Assembly: GCA_905373185.1 (NCBI GenBank)
Contig: CAJPSE010000058.1
Coordinates: 1 to 9,136, forward strand
Source: an uncultured Fretibacterium sp.
Lineage (GTDB): Bacteria; Synergistota; Synergistia; Synergistales; Aminobacteriaceae
Direction: 5' to 3'
Length of the DNA: 9,136 bases
The notes below the pieces were generated by a model. That model saw only the letters and a list, made by a program, of their open reading frames with translations, made no database searches and had not been told where the DNA came from. Shown here piece after piece: positions 1-6,135 of this stretch (its first letter is position 1; each line of letters opens with the position of its first letter). The translations under genes and the position numbers were made by a program.

Positions 1-180
1 CGTCTCCATGATAACGCCACTATAACCGCTAATACCCAAATCCGCAGGCAAAAATTTCAACCTGTGGCGAAGTCGGGTTTTACGCGTTTTCTGCCGCACC
101 TGACGGGTGCAAAATGAGAGTTGGCTCAATCTATGCAACAACGCACTTTATTCTTCATAAGGCTATCGCAACCTGCGGGT
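1..180. other. Less GC-rich left flank, no assignable gene
   Basis: This stretch is visibly richer in A/T than the rest of the window and no recognisable protein is encoded. Plus frame 1 is open from the window edge to a TGA at 115-117 (38 codons, ending FLPHLTGAK), so it could be the tail of a gene entering from the left. The minus strand is also open from about 147 to the edge without an obvious ATG start. Openness on both strands in a short AT-richer segment argues for a repeat, a mobile-element remnant or degraded coding sequence. A small inverted repeat (GCACC 96-100, GGTGC 106-110) lies inside it. I see no family signature and assign no function. Confidence 0.3.
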
Positions 181-199
181 TTGGGGCTTAGCGGCTCCC

Positions 200-227
200 T
201 TGACAGGGGTTCTCTCCATGGTAGTAT
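200..227 (+). promoter_or_regulatory. Sigma70-type promoter of the ABC transporter operon
   Basis: A perfect TTGACA -35 box (200-205), a 16-base spacer and a TAGTAT -10 box (222-227, 5 of 6 matches to TATAAT) are seen. Transcription would start near 234, about 54 bases upstream of the first candidate start codon at 288. It faces the permease gene and is the only strong promoter-like sequence I see in front of the four-gene operon. Confidence 0.6.
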
Positions 228-287
228 GTTTGTCTTGTTGAACGAAATGCGCCGTCGCCGCTACCCGCCCGCTTCGGGAGATCCGCC

Positions 288-1112
288 GTGCGGAGGATGG
301 GAGGCCGGCGGCCCCGGTTGGAGAAACGACTCGAAATCATGAACGAACACCGTCCCTGCAAGCGCATCCTGCCCGTTCTGGGCTTCATCGGAATCGTCGG
401 TCTCTGGTACGCGGCGAGCAAGGCGTCTGGGTGGAACCATTTTCTGTTCCCCTCGCCCGCCGTGGTCGCGGCGCGCATGGTGCAGCTGCTGGAGAACGGG
501 GTCCTGTTCCGCCACCTGGGGGCCAGCCTGTTCCGGGTGCTCTGCGGCTTCGGGATCGCCGTCCTCATCGCCTTTCCCACGGGGGTTGCGCTTGCGCTGC
601 TGCCCCTTTTCTCCGCCCTCGTCCGCCCGCTGCTGAACTTCCTACGGCAGATCCCGCCCCTGGCCGTCGTGCCGCTCCTGATCCTGGGCTTCGGGATCGG
701 AGAGGCGTCCCGGATCGCCGTCGTCGTCATGGCCAGTTTCTTCCCCGTGCTCCTGAACGTGGAGAGCGGCATCCGCCAGGTCGACCGCCGCCTTCTGGAG
801 GTGGGACGGGTGCTCTCGTTCACGCCTCTCGCCCTTTTCCGTCACGTCGCGTTTCCCGCGTTCTTCCCCTATTTCCTCGTCGGCGTGCGCCTAGCGCTCT
901 CCTACAGCTGGAGGTCGCTGATCGGCGCGGAGATCGTGGCCGCCTCCTCGGGCATCGGCTACATGATCCGCGAGGCCGAGACCCTCTCCCGGTCGGACAC
1001 CATCCTCTGCGGCGTCATCGTCCTGGGGTGCGTCGGCGCCCTCTCGGACCGGGCCCTCGGAGCGCTGTCCGAGAGGCTGTTCCCCTGGAGCGTTCCGGAG
1101 GGAGGGGCCTGA
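288..1112 (+). CDS. ABC transporter permease, SsuC/TauC (NitT/TauT) type
   Basis: Inner-membrane permease of a binding-protein-dependent importer, probably a homodimer working with the ATPase and binding protein encoded next. About six hydrophobic segments are visible (roughly residues 27-42, 84-104, 123-140, 141-158, 193-213 and 236-255). Residues 171-213 (from EVGRVLSFTPLALFRHVAFP) match the cytoplasmic EAA coupling loop of the TauC/SsuC family, and the AEIVAASSGIGYMI stretch after it is also typical. The GTG at 288 was chosen because GGGAG at 276-280 sits seven bases upstream. An ATG at 339 would give a 257-residue protein of more usual length, but its nearest GGAG is 15 bases away, and the extra 17 residues are Arg-rich and unconvincing. 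The next gene starts one base after the stop. The family transports sulfonates, nitrate, pyrimidine precursors and other small ligands; the substrate cannot be told here. Confidence 0.88.
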   Translation: MRRMGGRRPRLEKRLEIMNEHRPCKRILPVLGFIGIVGLWYAASKASGWNHFLFPSPAVVAARMVQLLENGVLFRHLGASLFRVLCGFGIAVLIAFPTGVALALLPLFSALVRPLLNFLRQIPPLAVVPLLILGFGIGEASRIAVVVMASFFPVLLNVESGIRQVDRRLLEVGRVLSFTPLALFRHVAFPAFFPYFLVGVRLALSYSWRSLIGAEIVAASSGIGYMIREAETLSRSDTILCGVIVLGCVGALSDRALGALSERLFPWSVPEGGA

Positions 1113-1113
1113 G

Positions 1114-1848
1114 GTGGTGCGCGTCGAGGAGGTCTCCAAGGTCTATCGCGGCCGGGGCGGAGCGGTGGAGGCCCTGAGCGGGGTCAGCCTGGAGTTTTCG
1201 GAGGGCTCCTTCACCGCGCTGGTGGGCCGGAGCGGCTGCGGCAAGACCACGCTTCTGCGCCTGATCGCCGGTCTGGAGCGGGAGTCCGGGGGCCGGATCG
1301 TCCGTTCCGTCCCAAGGCGGCAGGTGGGGTACGTCTTTCAGGAGCCGCGCCTCATGCCCTGGCTCTCGGTCGCCGAGAACGTCCGCTTTGCCGCCCGGTC
1401 CGGCGGGCCAGCCGGGGACTTCGGGGATGTGGACGAGATCCTGCGCACACTGGGGCTGGCGGATTTCGCCCGATGTCTGCCCCACGAGCTCTCCGGGGGC
1501 ATGGCCCAAAGGGTCGCGCTGGGGCGGACGCTCTTCTGCCGGCCCAGGCTGATCTTGATGGACGAGCCCTTCGGGGCCCTGGACTGGTTCACGCGCAGGA
1601 CGCTCCAGTCCGACCTGTTGCGCCTGTGGCGGGAGGGGGGACGGACGATCGTGTTCGTGACCCACGACATCGACGAGGCCCTGACGCTTGCGGAGCGCGT
1701 CGTGGTGCTGAGGGAGGGATGCTTCGCGGGGACGTTCGGCGTCGACGGGGAGCTTCCCGCGAAGGCGCGTGCGGATCTGCGCGAGCGGATCCTGGCCGCC
1801 ATAGAGTTGGGCGACGCCCGGTCCGGCGTCGCGCCGCAGTTCTTTTAG
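1114..1848 (+). CDS. ABC transporter ATP-binding protein, SsuB/TauB type
   Basis: Cytoplasmic ATPase that powers the importer. All nucleotide-binding motifs are intact in the 244-residue product: Walker A GRSGCGKTT (38-46), Q-loop glutamine 76 in VFQEPRLMPW, signature LSGGMAQR (126-133), Walker B LILMDEP (146-152), D-loop GALD (154-157) and switch histidine 184 in VTHDIDEAL. The FQEPRLMPW and THDIDEAL forms are typical of the nitrate/sulfonate/taurine branch. The start is GTG at 1114, with GGAGG at 1101-1105 eight bases upstream inside the end of the permease gene; a second GTG follows immediately at 1117. The one-base gap from the permease stop implies translational coupling. Length is normal for the family. 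Confidence 0.93.
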   Translation: MVRVEEVSKVYRGRGGAVEALSGVSLEFSEGSFTALVGRSGCGKTTLLRLIAGLERESGGRIVRSVPRRQVGYVFQEPRLMPWLSVAENVRFAARSGGPAGDFGDVDEILRTLGLADFARCLPHELSGGMAQRVALGRTLFCRPRLILMDEPFGALDWFTRRTLQSDLLRLWREGGRTIVFVTHDIDEALTLAERVVVLREGCFAGTFGVDGELPAKARADLRERILAAIELGDARSGVAPQFF

Positions 1849-1864
1849 GGGGCCTCTCGGCCCC
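1849..1864 (+). other. Intergenic hairpin between ATPase and binding-protein genes
   Basis: A perfect 6-bp stem, GGGGCC (1849-1854) and GGCCCC (1859-1864), with a TCTC loop, begins directly after the ATPase stop codon and ahead of the Shine-Dalgarno of the binding-protein gene. No T-run follows, so it is not a clear terminator. Hairpins in this position can stabilise the downstream message and raise binding-protein output relative to the membrane components; that role is inferred from position only. Confidence 0.35.
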
Positions 1865-1883
1865 GAGGTGAAGGAGGACGATC

Positions 1884-2828
1884 ATGAAGAAGATGAAGAA
1901 GGTTTTTGCTCTTGGGCTCGGTGTTCTCATGTCCCTGTGTCTGCTCTCGGCCGGAGCCGGGGCGGCGGAGAAGCCGCTGGCGATCACCTACGTGAAGTCG
2001 CCGCTCAACATCCCCTCCATTCTGGAGAAGCGTCTGGGGCTGCTGGAGGCGGAGTTCGGCCCCCTGGGCTACTCGGTCTCCCACCCGGAGATCACGTCCG
2101 GTGCGCAGCAGTCCCAGGCCATGGCCGCGGGGTCGGTCCAGGTCGCCAACTGCATCGGCGGGACGTCCCTGCTGATTGCCGCCGCACAGGGACTGGACAT
2201 CCGCATCGCGGGGATCTACTCCCGCTCCCCCAGGAGCTTCTGTCTGGTGGTCAAGGACCCCGCGATCCGCAGCGTCGCCGACCTCGAGGGCAAAAAGGTC
2301 GCCGGCCCCAAGGGGACGGTGCTGCACCAGCTGCTCTTGGCGGGTCTGAAGAGGGAGGGGATGGAGGCCTCTCGGGTGGAGCACATCGAGATGGGGATCC
2401 CCGCCGCCGTCGCGGCCCTGATGAGCGGCTCCATCGACGGGGCGCTGGCTGCGGGGCCCCTGGCCCTGAAGGCCCTGGAGGGCGGTGCACGGGTGCTCTT
2501 CAACGGCGAGGGACTGGTCGAGGGCACCATCGTTATCGGGGTGAGCGGCGCGGCACTGAGGGAACGGGACGACCTGGCGAAGCGGATGATCGACGTCCAC
2601 CGAAGGGCCCTGGCCTATGCCGAGGAGCATCCGGAGGAGACCGTGAAGATCGTGAGCGAGGAGACGGGGCTCTCGCCCGAGCAGGTGCTGGAGATGGAGA
2701 AGCTCTACGACTTCGATCCCACGGTGCGCTCGGAGGACATCGCCGAGCTGGAGAGGACCATGCATTTCCTCGTGGACGAGGGGCTGGCCACTCGATTCGT
2801 GGATCCCGCCTCGCTGCTGGTCCGCTGA
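1884..2828 (+). CDS. Periplasmic substrate-binding protein, SsuA/NMT1-like
   Basis: Captures the ligand in the periplasm and delivers it to the permease. The 314-residue product begins with a signal peptide (MKKMKK, a hydrophobic core to about residue 22, then AGAGAA as likely signal-peptidase I site near 25-28). No lipobox is seen, because the only nearby Cys (19) is preceded by Leu, so a soluble periplasmic protein is expected. The hinge-region motif SVADLEGKKVAGPKGT (130-145) is the hallmark of SsuA/TauA/NMT1-type proteins. IPAAVAALMSGSIDGAL (172-188) fits the conserved 'A-x-x-A-L-x-x-G-x-I-D-A' region. The start ATG has a strong AAGGAGG (1871-1877) six bases upstream. The stop codon overlaps the ATG of the following gene (TGATG). 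Ligand unknown; aliphatic sulfonates, other small anions and vitamin precursors are all possible for this family. Confidence 0.9.
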   Translation: MKKMKKVFALGLGVLMSLCLLSAGAGAAEKPLAITYVKSPLNIPSILEKRLGLLEAEFGPLGYSVSHPEITSGAQQSQAMAAGSVQVANCIGGTSLLIAAAQGLDIRIAGIYSRSPRSFCLVVKDPAIRSVADLEGKKVAGPKGTVLHQLLLAGLKREGMEASRVEHIEMGIPAAVAALMSGSIDGALAAGPLALKALEGGARVLFNGEGLVEGTIVIGVSGAALRERDDLAKRMIDVHRRALAYAEEHPEETVKIVSEETGLSPEQVLEMEKLYDFDPTVRSEDIAELERTMHFLVDEGLATRFVDPASLLVR

Positions 2829-3946
2829 TGGCCGGGCGCCCGGCCGCCGAAGGGCGCTCCATCCCCTTCGAGGCGGATTCCGTCCGGCTGTCTGCGGAGT
2901 ACGGGGATGTCGCCGCCTTCCACGGAGGGCGGTACCCCGCCGGTGCCGTCCTGGGGTTCAAGGCTCTGGCCCTGGCCCGCGAGCTGCTCTTTCCCCGGGG
3001 CGGGGACTTCGTCCGCGAGCGCTGCGCGATAGAGACCCCCTTTCCGGGCGGCGGCTTCAGGGACGCGGCGGAGATGGTCCTGAGGAGCGTATCGCGGGAC
3101 CGCTACCGGCTGGACCCGAGCCTGCCGGTCCCCGTAGGGACCGTGCCCGCCCCCGTGGAGGGGTATTTCTTCTTCCGGTTCCTGCAGGATGGGGGATGCG
3201 CCGAGTTCTCGCTTCGGCCGGGCCTGGTCCCCGAGGAGTTCTACGCCGCCACCGAGGACCTGCACCTCGGCCGCGGGGACACGGAGGCCGCCGAGGCGCG
3301 CGCCCTGGAGCTGCGCCGTGCGCTCGCTTCGGCGATACGGGCCCTCGATCCCTCGGAGCTCTTCGTCGTTCACGAGGCCAGAGCGGCCGCTCCCTTTCCG
3401 GAGGGGGACGAACCGCCCCCGCTGGAGGAGGCGGGGGTCCTCGGCCTGATCGATCACGAGGTGTATGATGTGACGGTGGAGAGCCTCCGCCGCTATCACG
3501 GGAACTCGGCCCTGTGCGGCCTGTGCCTGGTCTGGTCGCTGGTGCGCCAGCTTGGAAGGCACGCGGGCGTCGAGGCGTTCGAGCGCCGCTCGGTCGAGGT
3601 GACGGCCGGAGCACGCGGTTCGGGGATCCTGGATGGCCTGGAGTACCTGTTCCGCGGATTCGGCGAGGGGCGGGCAGACTTTGACTTCGGCTGGGCCGAG
3701 GGGCTCGGCGCCCCGAGGGCACCGATGGGAAGCGGGGCCTTCGCCTTCCGGTTCGTGTTGCCCGGCCGTGAGCCGACGACCTTCGTCCTGAAGGAGCGGT
3801 ACGTCCCGCACGAGTATTTTGCGCTCTGCGAGCGCAAGGCCGGCGCCCCGGGGGTGTTTGGGGAGGAGCCGGAGCGCCGGAGGCTCCAGCTCGAGTTCGC
3901 GCGGCTCGCCCTGCGCGAACCGGAAATGTTCGAGGTCGTGCCATAG
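2828..3946 (+). CDS. Tandem FmdE-like double-domain protein
   Basis: No signal peptide or membrane segment is seen, so it is probably cytosolic; function unknown. The 372 residues form two similar halves about 190 residues apart. FHGGRYPAG (31-39) pairs with YHGNSALCG (223-231), YFFFRF (113-118) with AFAFRF (304-309), LVPEEFYA (133-140) with YVPHEYFA (325-332), and DPSELFVV (174-181) with EPEMFEVV (364-371). The FHG...LGFKALALARELL segment and the closing 'PxELF' pattern resemble the FmdE family (Pfam PF02663), named after a subunit encoded with formylmethanofuran dehydrogenase. The normal HGHxCP metal motif is altered in both halves, keeping only the first His (32 and 224). The start was placed at the ATG overlapping the binding-protein stop because the frame, though open from 1868, has no family features before 2828. 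Co-translation suggests a role linked to the imported ligand or a metal. The gene call is firm; the FmdE assignment is moderate, from memory of family patterns. Confidence 0.68.
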   Translation: MAGRPAAEGRSIPFEADSVRLSAEYGDVAAFHGGRYPAGAVLGFKALALARELLFPRGGDFVRERCAIETPFPGGGFRDAAEMVLRSVSRDRYRLDPSLPVPVGTVPAPVEGYFFFRFLQDGGCAEFSLRPGLVPEEFYAATEDLHLGRGDTEAAEARALELRRALASAIRALDPSELFVVHEARAAAPFPEGDEPPPLEEAGVLGLIDHEVYDVTVESLRRYHGNSALCGLCLVWSLVRQLGRHAGVEAFERRSVEVTAGARGSGILDGLEYLFRGFGEGRADFDFGWAEGLGAPRAPMGSGAFAFRFVLPGREPTTFVLKERYVPHEYFALCERKAGAPGVFGEEPERRRLQLEFARLALREPEMFEVVP

Positions 3947-3974
3947 CCTGCACGGCCCGGTATTTTTCTACGGC

Positions 3975-4015
3975 CCGAGAGAACGGCGCCCCATTTTGGG
4001 GCGCCGTTCTCTCGG
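3975..4015. terminator. Perfect 18-bp hairpin at the end of the operon
   Basis: CCGAGAGAACGGCGCCCC (3975-3992) is followed by the loop ATTTT and an exact reverse complement (3998-4015). It lies 28 bases after the stop of the double FmdE-like gene and 27 bases before the Rpn-like remnant that points toward it. Neither side carries a classical T-run (a TTTTT lies upstream at 3963-3967), so rho-independent termination is not certain. The position between convergent genes supports a bidirectional terminator or 3'-end stabiliser. Confidence 0.55.
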
Positions 4016-4042
4016 TGGAACCGCCGTTCAGTCCTTGGCCGC

Positions 4043-4199
4043 CTAGGCCCTCAAGATCTCGATATCCTCAAGGGACAGGTCGGCGAACTCCGCAATCCAT
4101 TCGGGGGACAGGCCATACGCAAGCATCCGCCATGCTGTCTCCACCTTGCCCTTGGCCTCTTCCTACGGTCTCACCCTGGGCCATCCCATGGAACTCCAT
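4043..4199 (-). pseudogene. Degraded C-terminal tail of an Rpn-like (PD-(D/E)XK) gene
   Basis: On the minus strand, a 39-codon frame from 4162 to the stop at 4043-4045 begins EEAKGKVETAWRMLAYGLSP and ends LSLEDIEILRA. This is the typical C-terminal helix pair of the Rpn/transposase-like PD-(D/E)XK nuclease family and resembles the tail at the right edge of the window (ARRMLALNFTPEQISQATGL, ending DKVESLR). Immediately upstream a stop (4163-4165) interrupts this frame, while the expected MAQGET sequence lies in a frame offset by one base (ATG at 4184 or 4199). The tail is therefore frameshifted, and the nuclease domain is absent because the neighbouring beta-propeller gene ends at 4242. I read it as a remnant left by recombination or decay. 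It cannot encode a functional nuclease. Confidence 0.6.
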
Positions 4200-4241
4200 A
4201 CCGCTGCAGTAGCTTCGGTGTTCCTTCACATCCCGTCTGCG

Positions 4242-5297
4242 CTACCTGATGGCGTAGAGGTTCCCGTCCGCGCTGCCCAGGTAGAGCACGCCCCCCGAGA
4301 ACGCGGGCGAGCCGTTGATGCCGTCCCCGGCCGAGAAGGTGAAGCGCTCCGTGCCCGACGCGGCGTCGAGGACGAAGAGCGTCCCCTGCCCACCGCCGGC
4401 GAAGACGAGCCCCTCGGCGAGGACGGGCTGGGCCGCCACGTTGCCCCCATGGGTGTCGAAGGTCCAGAGCACGGAGCCGTTCTTCGAGTCGAGCGCGGCG
4501 ACCTTCCCGTTTGCCGTCCCAACGAGAACCTTGCCGCCGCCAATGAAGGGGGCCGTCGTGACGGGGTCGCCGACGTTTGCCCTCCACTGCGGGACCACGC
4601 CCTTGATCCGGACGCTCTGGACGGAGCCGTCCCAGCTGGAGAAGAAGACGTTGGCGTCGTCGGCGGACGGGGTGTTGATAGCGCCGCCCGCGCCGCCGCC
4701 CCACAGGCGCTTGCCGTTCGCGGGGCTGATGGCGCTGAAGATTCCCCTCTGCTCGCCCAGCAGGACGAGCCCGGAGGCGAAGGACGGAGCACTGCGCAGC
4801 TCCAGCCCGGAGTCGTAGGTCCAAAGGGGCCTGCCGTTGGCCGCCGAGACGGCGTAGAGCTTGCCGTCCCCCTTCACGAAGAACACCTTGCCGTCCCCGA
4901 CCGCCGTGCCGTCGACCACCGTCTCGGCGGCATAGCTCTCCTCCGGGGGAACGTACTGCCAGGCGACACTGCCGCTCTTCAGGGCCAGGCACGTTATCGT
5001 CCCGTCCGCCTGGGCGAAGATCACCCTGTCGCCCGTGACCGACGGACGGCCGACGACCGAGTTCGTCCCCTGATAGACCCAGGCGGCCTGTCCCGATGCG
5101 CTGTGGACGGCATACAGGTTGCCCACGCTGTCCCCTGCGAGCACAAGGCCGCCTGCCACCGCCACGGAGCTGGTCAGCGGCGCCTCGGCCTTGAAGGTCC
5201 AGCCGAGCTTACCGCTCCAAGCCCAGGCCACGTCCGCAAAGAGCGGGGCCACACACACGAGAAGCGAAAGCGACATTACGGAAAGAATGCGTCTCAT
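4242..5297 (-). CDS. Exported PQQ-type eight-repeat beta-propeller protein
   Basis: A 351-residue protein with a signal peptide (MRRILSVMSLSLLVCVAPLF, likely cleaved after DVAWA) and eight repeats of about 40 residues. Each has a glycine-rich strand, a 'G.LYAV/ALDSKNG' turn and a closing aromatic (for example GNLYAVHSASGQAAW, GKLYAVSAANGRPLW, GKVAALDSKNGSVLW, GNLYAIR). This is the PQQ-like/BamB-like propeller fold. Binding of PQQ itself is not implied. The only Cys in the signal region lacks a lipobox, so a soluble periplasmic protein is more likely than a BamB-style lipoprotein. The frame is open up to 5408, but the ATG at 5297 gives a clean signal peptide and has GGAGG nine bases upstream (5307-5311 on the complementary strand). 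It is transcribed alone, divergent from the HIT gene. Roles in outer-membrane assembly or ligand scaffolding are possible; none is shown. Confidence 0.85.
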   Translation of the reverse strand: MRRILSVMSLSLLVCVAPLFADVAWAWSGKLGWTFKAEAPLTSSVAVAGGLVLAGDSVGNLYAVHSASGQAAWVYQGTNSVVGRPSVTGDRVIFAQADGTITCLALKSGSVAWQYVPPEESYAAETVVDGTAVGDGKVFFVKGDGKLYAVSAANGRPLWTYDSGLELRSAPSFASGLVLLGEQRGIFSAISPANGKRLWGGGAGGAINTPSADDANVFFSSWDGSVQSVRIKGVVPQWRANVGDPVTTAPFIGGGKVLVGTANGKVAALDSKNGSVLWTFDTHGGNVAAQPVLAEGLVFAGGGQGTLFVLDAASGTERFTFSAGDGINGSPAFSGGVLYLGSADGNLYAIR

Positions 5298-5391
5298 CCT
5301 CGATAACCTCCAGAGATTGATCTTGACGGCGACGAGTCGGGCTCGAATAATCCAAACCGGTCCGAACCGAAAGCGCCATTGCTTCAATATT

Positions 5392-5397
5392 ATTATA
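5392..5397 (-). promoter_or_regulatory. -10 box candidate for the beta-propeller gene
   Basis: A perfect TATAAT is read on the minus strand about 95 bases upstream of the beta-propeller start codon, in a local AT-rich patch. No convincing -35 hexamer lies 16-18 bases further upstream, so the call rests on the -10 box and its position. Confidence 0.4.
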
Positions 5398-5421
5398 GGC
5401 AGTTTCAAAGGGGTGGGCCAT

Positions 5422-5429
5422 GCTATAGT
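5422..5429 (+). promoter_or_regulatory. Extended -10 candidate for the HIT/YigZ unit
   Basis: TG-C-TATAGT on the plus strand has the TGn extension of an extended -10 promoter; the -35 region is poor. If used, it gives a leader of nearly 200 bases before the HIT start codon, containing the palindrome and hairpin listed separately. A TATAAT at 5519-5524 is an alternative -10 box. Confidence 0.3.
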
Positions 5430-5508
5430 TACTGATAAATATTTTGAAGCGACGTGATGCAGGTGTCCGGGCCCCGGGCCGTGGATTTCCGAGACGGCGG
5501 GATCGCTA

Positions 5509-5522
5509 TATATCGCGATATA
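5509..5522. promoter_or_regulatory. Perfect 14-bp palindrome, operator candidate
   Basis: TATATCGCGATATA is an exact inverted repeat with no spacer. Its right arm overlaps a TATAAT (5519-5524) on the plus strand, upstream of the HIT gene. Such a symmetrical AT-CG-AT element in an intergenic region is the usual shape of a dimeric repressor site. No regulator gene is in the window and I do not recognise the motif. Confidence 0.35.
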
Positions 5523-5531
5523 ATGGACGAA

Positions 5532-5567
5532 GGGCTTGAGGGAGGGACGTTTTTTCCTCCAAGGCCC
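5532..5567 (+). other. Imperfect leader hairpin upstream of the HIT gene
   Basis: GGAGG (5541-5545) can pair with CCTCC (5556-5560) across a T-rich ten-base loop. The stem is extended by TT/AA and GGG/CCC pairs (5532-5537 with 5561-5567) around small bulges. The T-run lies in the loop, not after the stem, so it is not a normal terminator. It lies 65 bases before the HIT start codon and could affect the leader of that mRNA. Confidence 0.25.
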
Positions 5568-5631
5568 GTATCGATGAAGCTCATGAAAAGATGAAATTCA
5601 TAAAAATTTTGAAGAAAAGGGGAGCGGCCTC

Positions 5632-6114
5632 ATGGAGCATATCTTTGCCACCTGGCGCATGGCCTACATCGCGGCCCCAAAGCACGAGGGCTGCATCTTC
5701 TGCGACTTCCCCGCGGAGCACCGCGACGCGGAGCGCTATATCCTGCACCGAGGGGAGTCCTGCTTCGTCATCTTGAACCTCTATCCCTACAATCCCGGCC
5801 ACATGATGGTGGTGCCCTATCGGCACACCAACGTCTACGAGTCCCTGACGGACGCGGAGGCTGCGGACATGCACCGGCTCACGGCGCACGCGGTGGCGCT
5901 GCTCAAGCGCAGGATGGGGCCGGACGGCTTCAATATCGGCATCAACCTGGGGCATCCGGCCGGGGCCGGTGTGGAGGGGCACCTGCACCGCCACATCGTG
6001 CCGCGCTGGAACGGGGACAACAACTTCATGCCCGTCCTGGCGGACACCCGCGTGGTCCCCGAGTCCCTGGAGGCCACCTACCGCGAGCTTGCTGCCGACT
6101 GGGACTCGGTCTGA
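5632..6114 (+). CDS. HIT-family nucleotide hydrolase/phosphorylase (Ap4A-type)
   Basis: Cytosolic enzyme of the histidine triad superfamily, which cleaves nucleoside phosphoanhydride or phosphoramidate bonds through a histidine nucleophile. The 160-residue product carries the triad HLHRHIVPRW (H117, H119, H121). Its N-terminus, MEHIFATWRMAYI followed by GCIFCDFP (C21 and C24), is characteristic of the bacterial Ap4A-phosphorylase-like branch. LNLYPYNPGHMMVVPYRH (49-65) matches the conserved nucleotide-binding strand region. The CxxC pair together with H65 and a later His may form a zinc site; this is inferred from family pattern. The ATG at 5632 has AAGGGGAG (5617-5624) seven bases upstream. 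It lies 21 bases before the YigZ-like gene and is probably co-transcribed with it. The exact dinucleotide substrate is not determinable. Confidence 0.9.
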   Translation: MEHIFATWRMAYIAAPKHEGCIFCDFPAEHRDAERYILHRGESCFVILNLYPYNPGHMMVVPYRHTNVYESLTDAEAADMHRLTAHAVALLKRRMGPDGFNIGINLGHPAGAGVEGHLHRHIVPRWNGDNNFMPVLADTRVVPESLEATYRELAADWDSV

Positions 6115-6135
6115 GCTGGGGCGTGGTCCGAGGTG

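Noticed and set aside
200..287. Riboswitch or attenuator in the leader of the transporter operon
   Set aside because: The leader between the promoter and the first start codon is short, and I see no stable hairpin followed by a T-run and no recognisable aptamer.
4146..5306. 386-codon plus-strand frame opposite the beta-propeller gene
   Set aside because: It is an antisense shadow of a well-supported minus-strand gene with signal peptide and eight repeats, and shows no domain features of its own.
5591..5776. 61-codon frame starting MKFIKILKKR before the HIT gene
   Set aside because: It runs out of frame into the HIT coding sequence. The HIT ATG at 5632 has the properly spaced Shine-Dalgarno and the family N-terminus.
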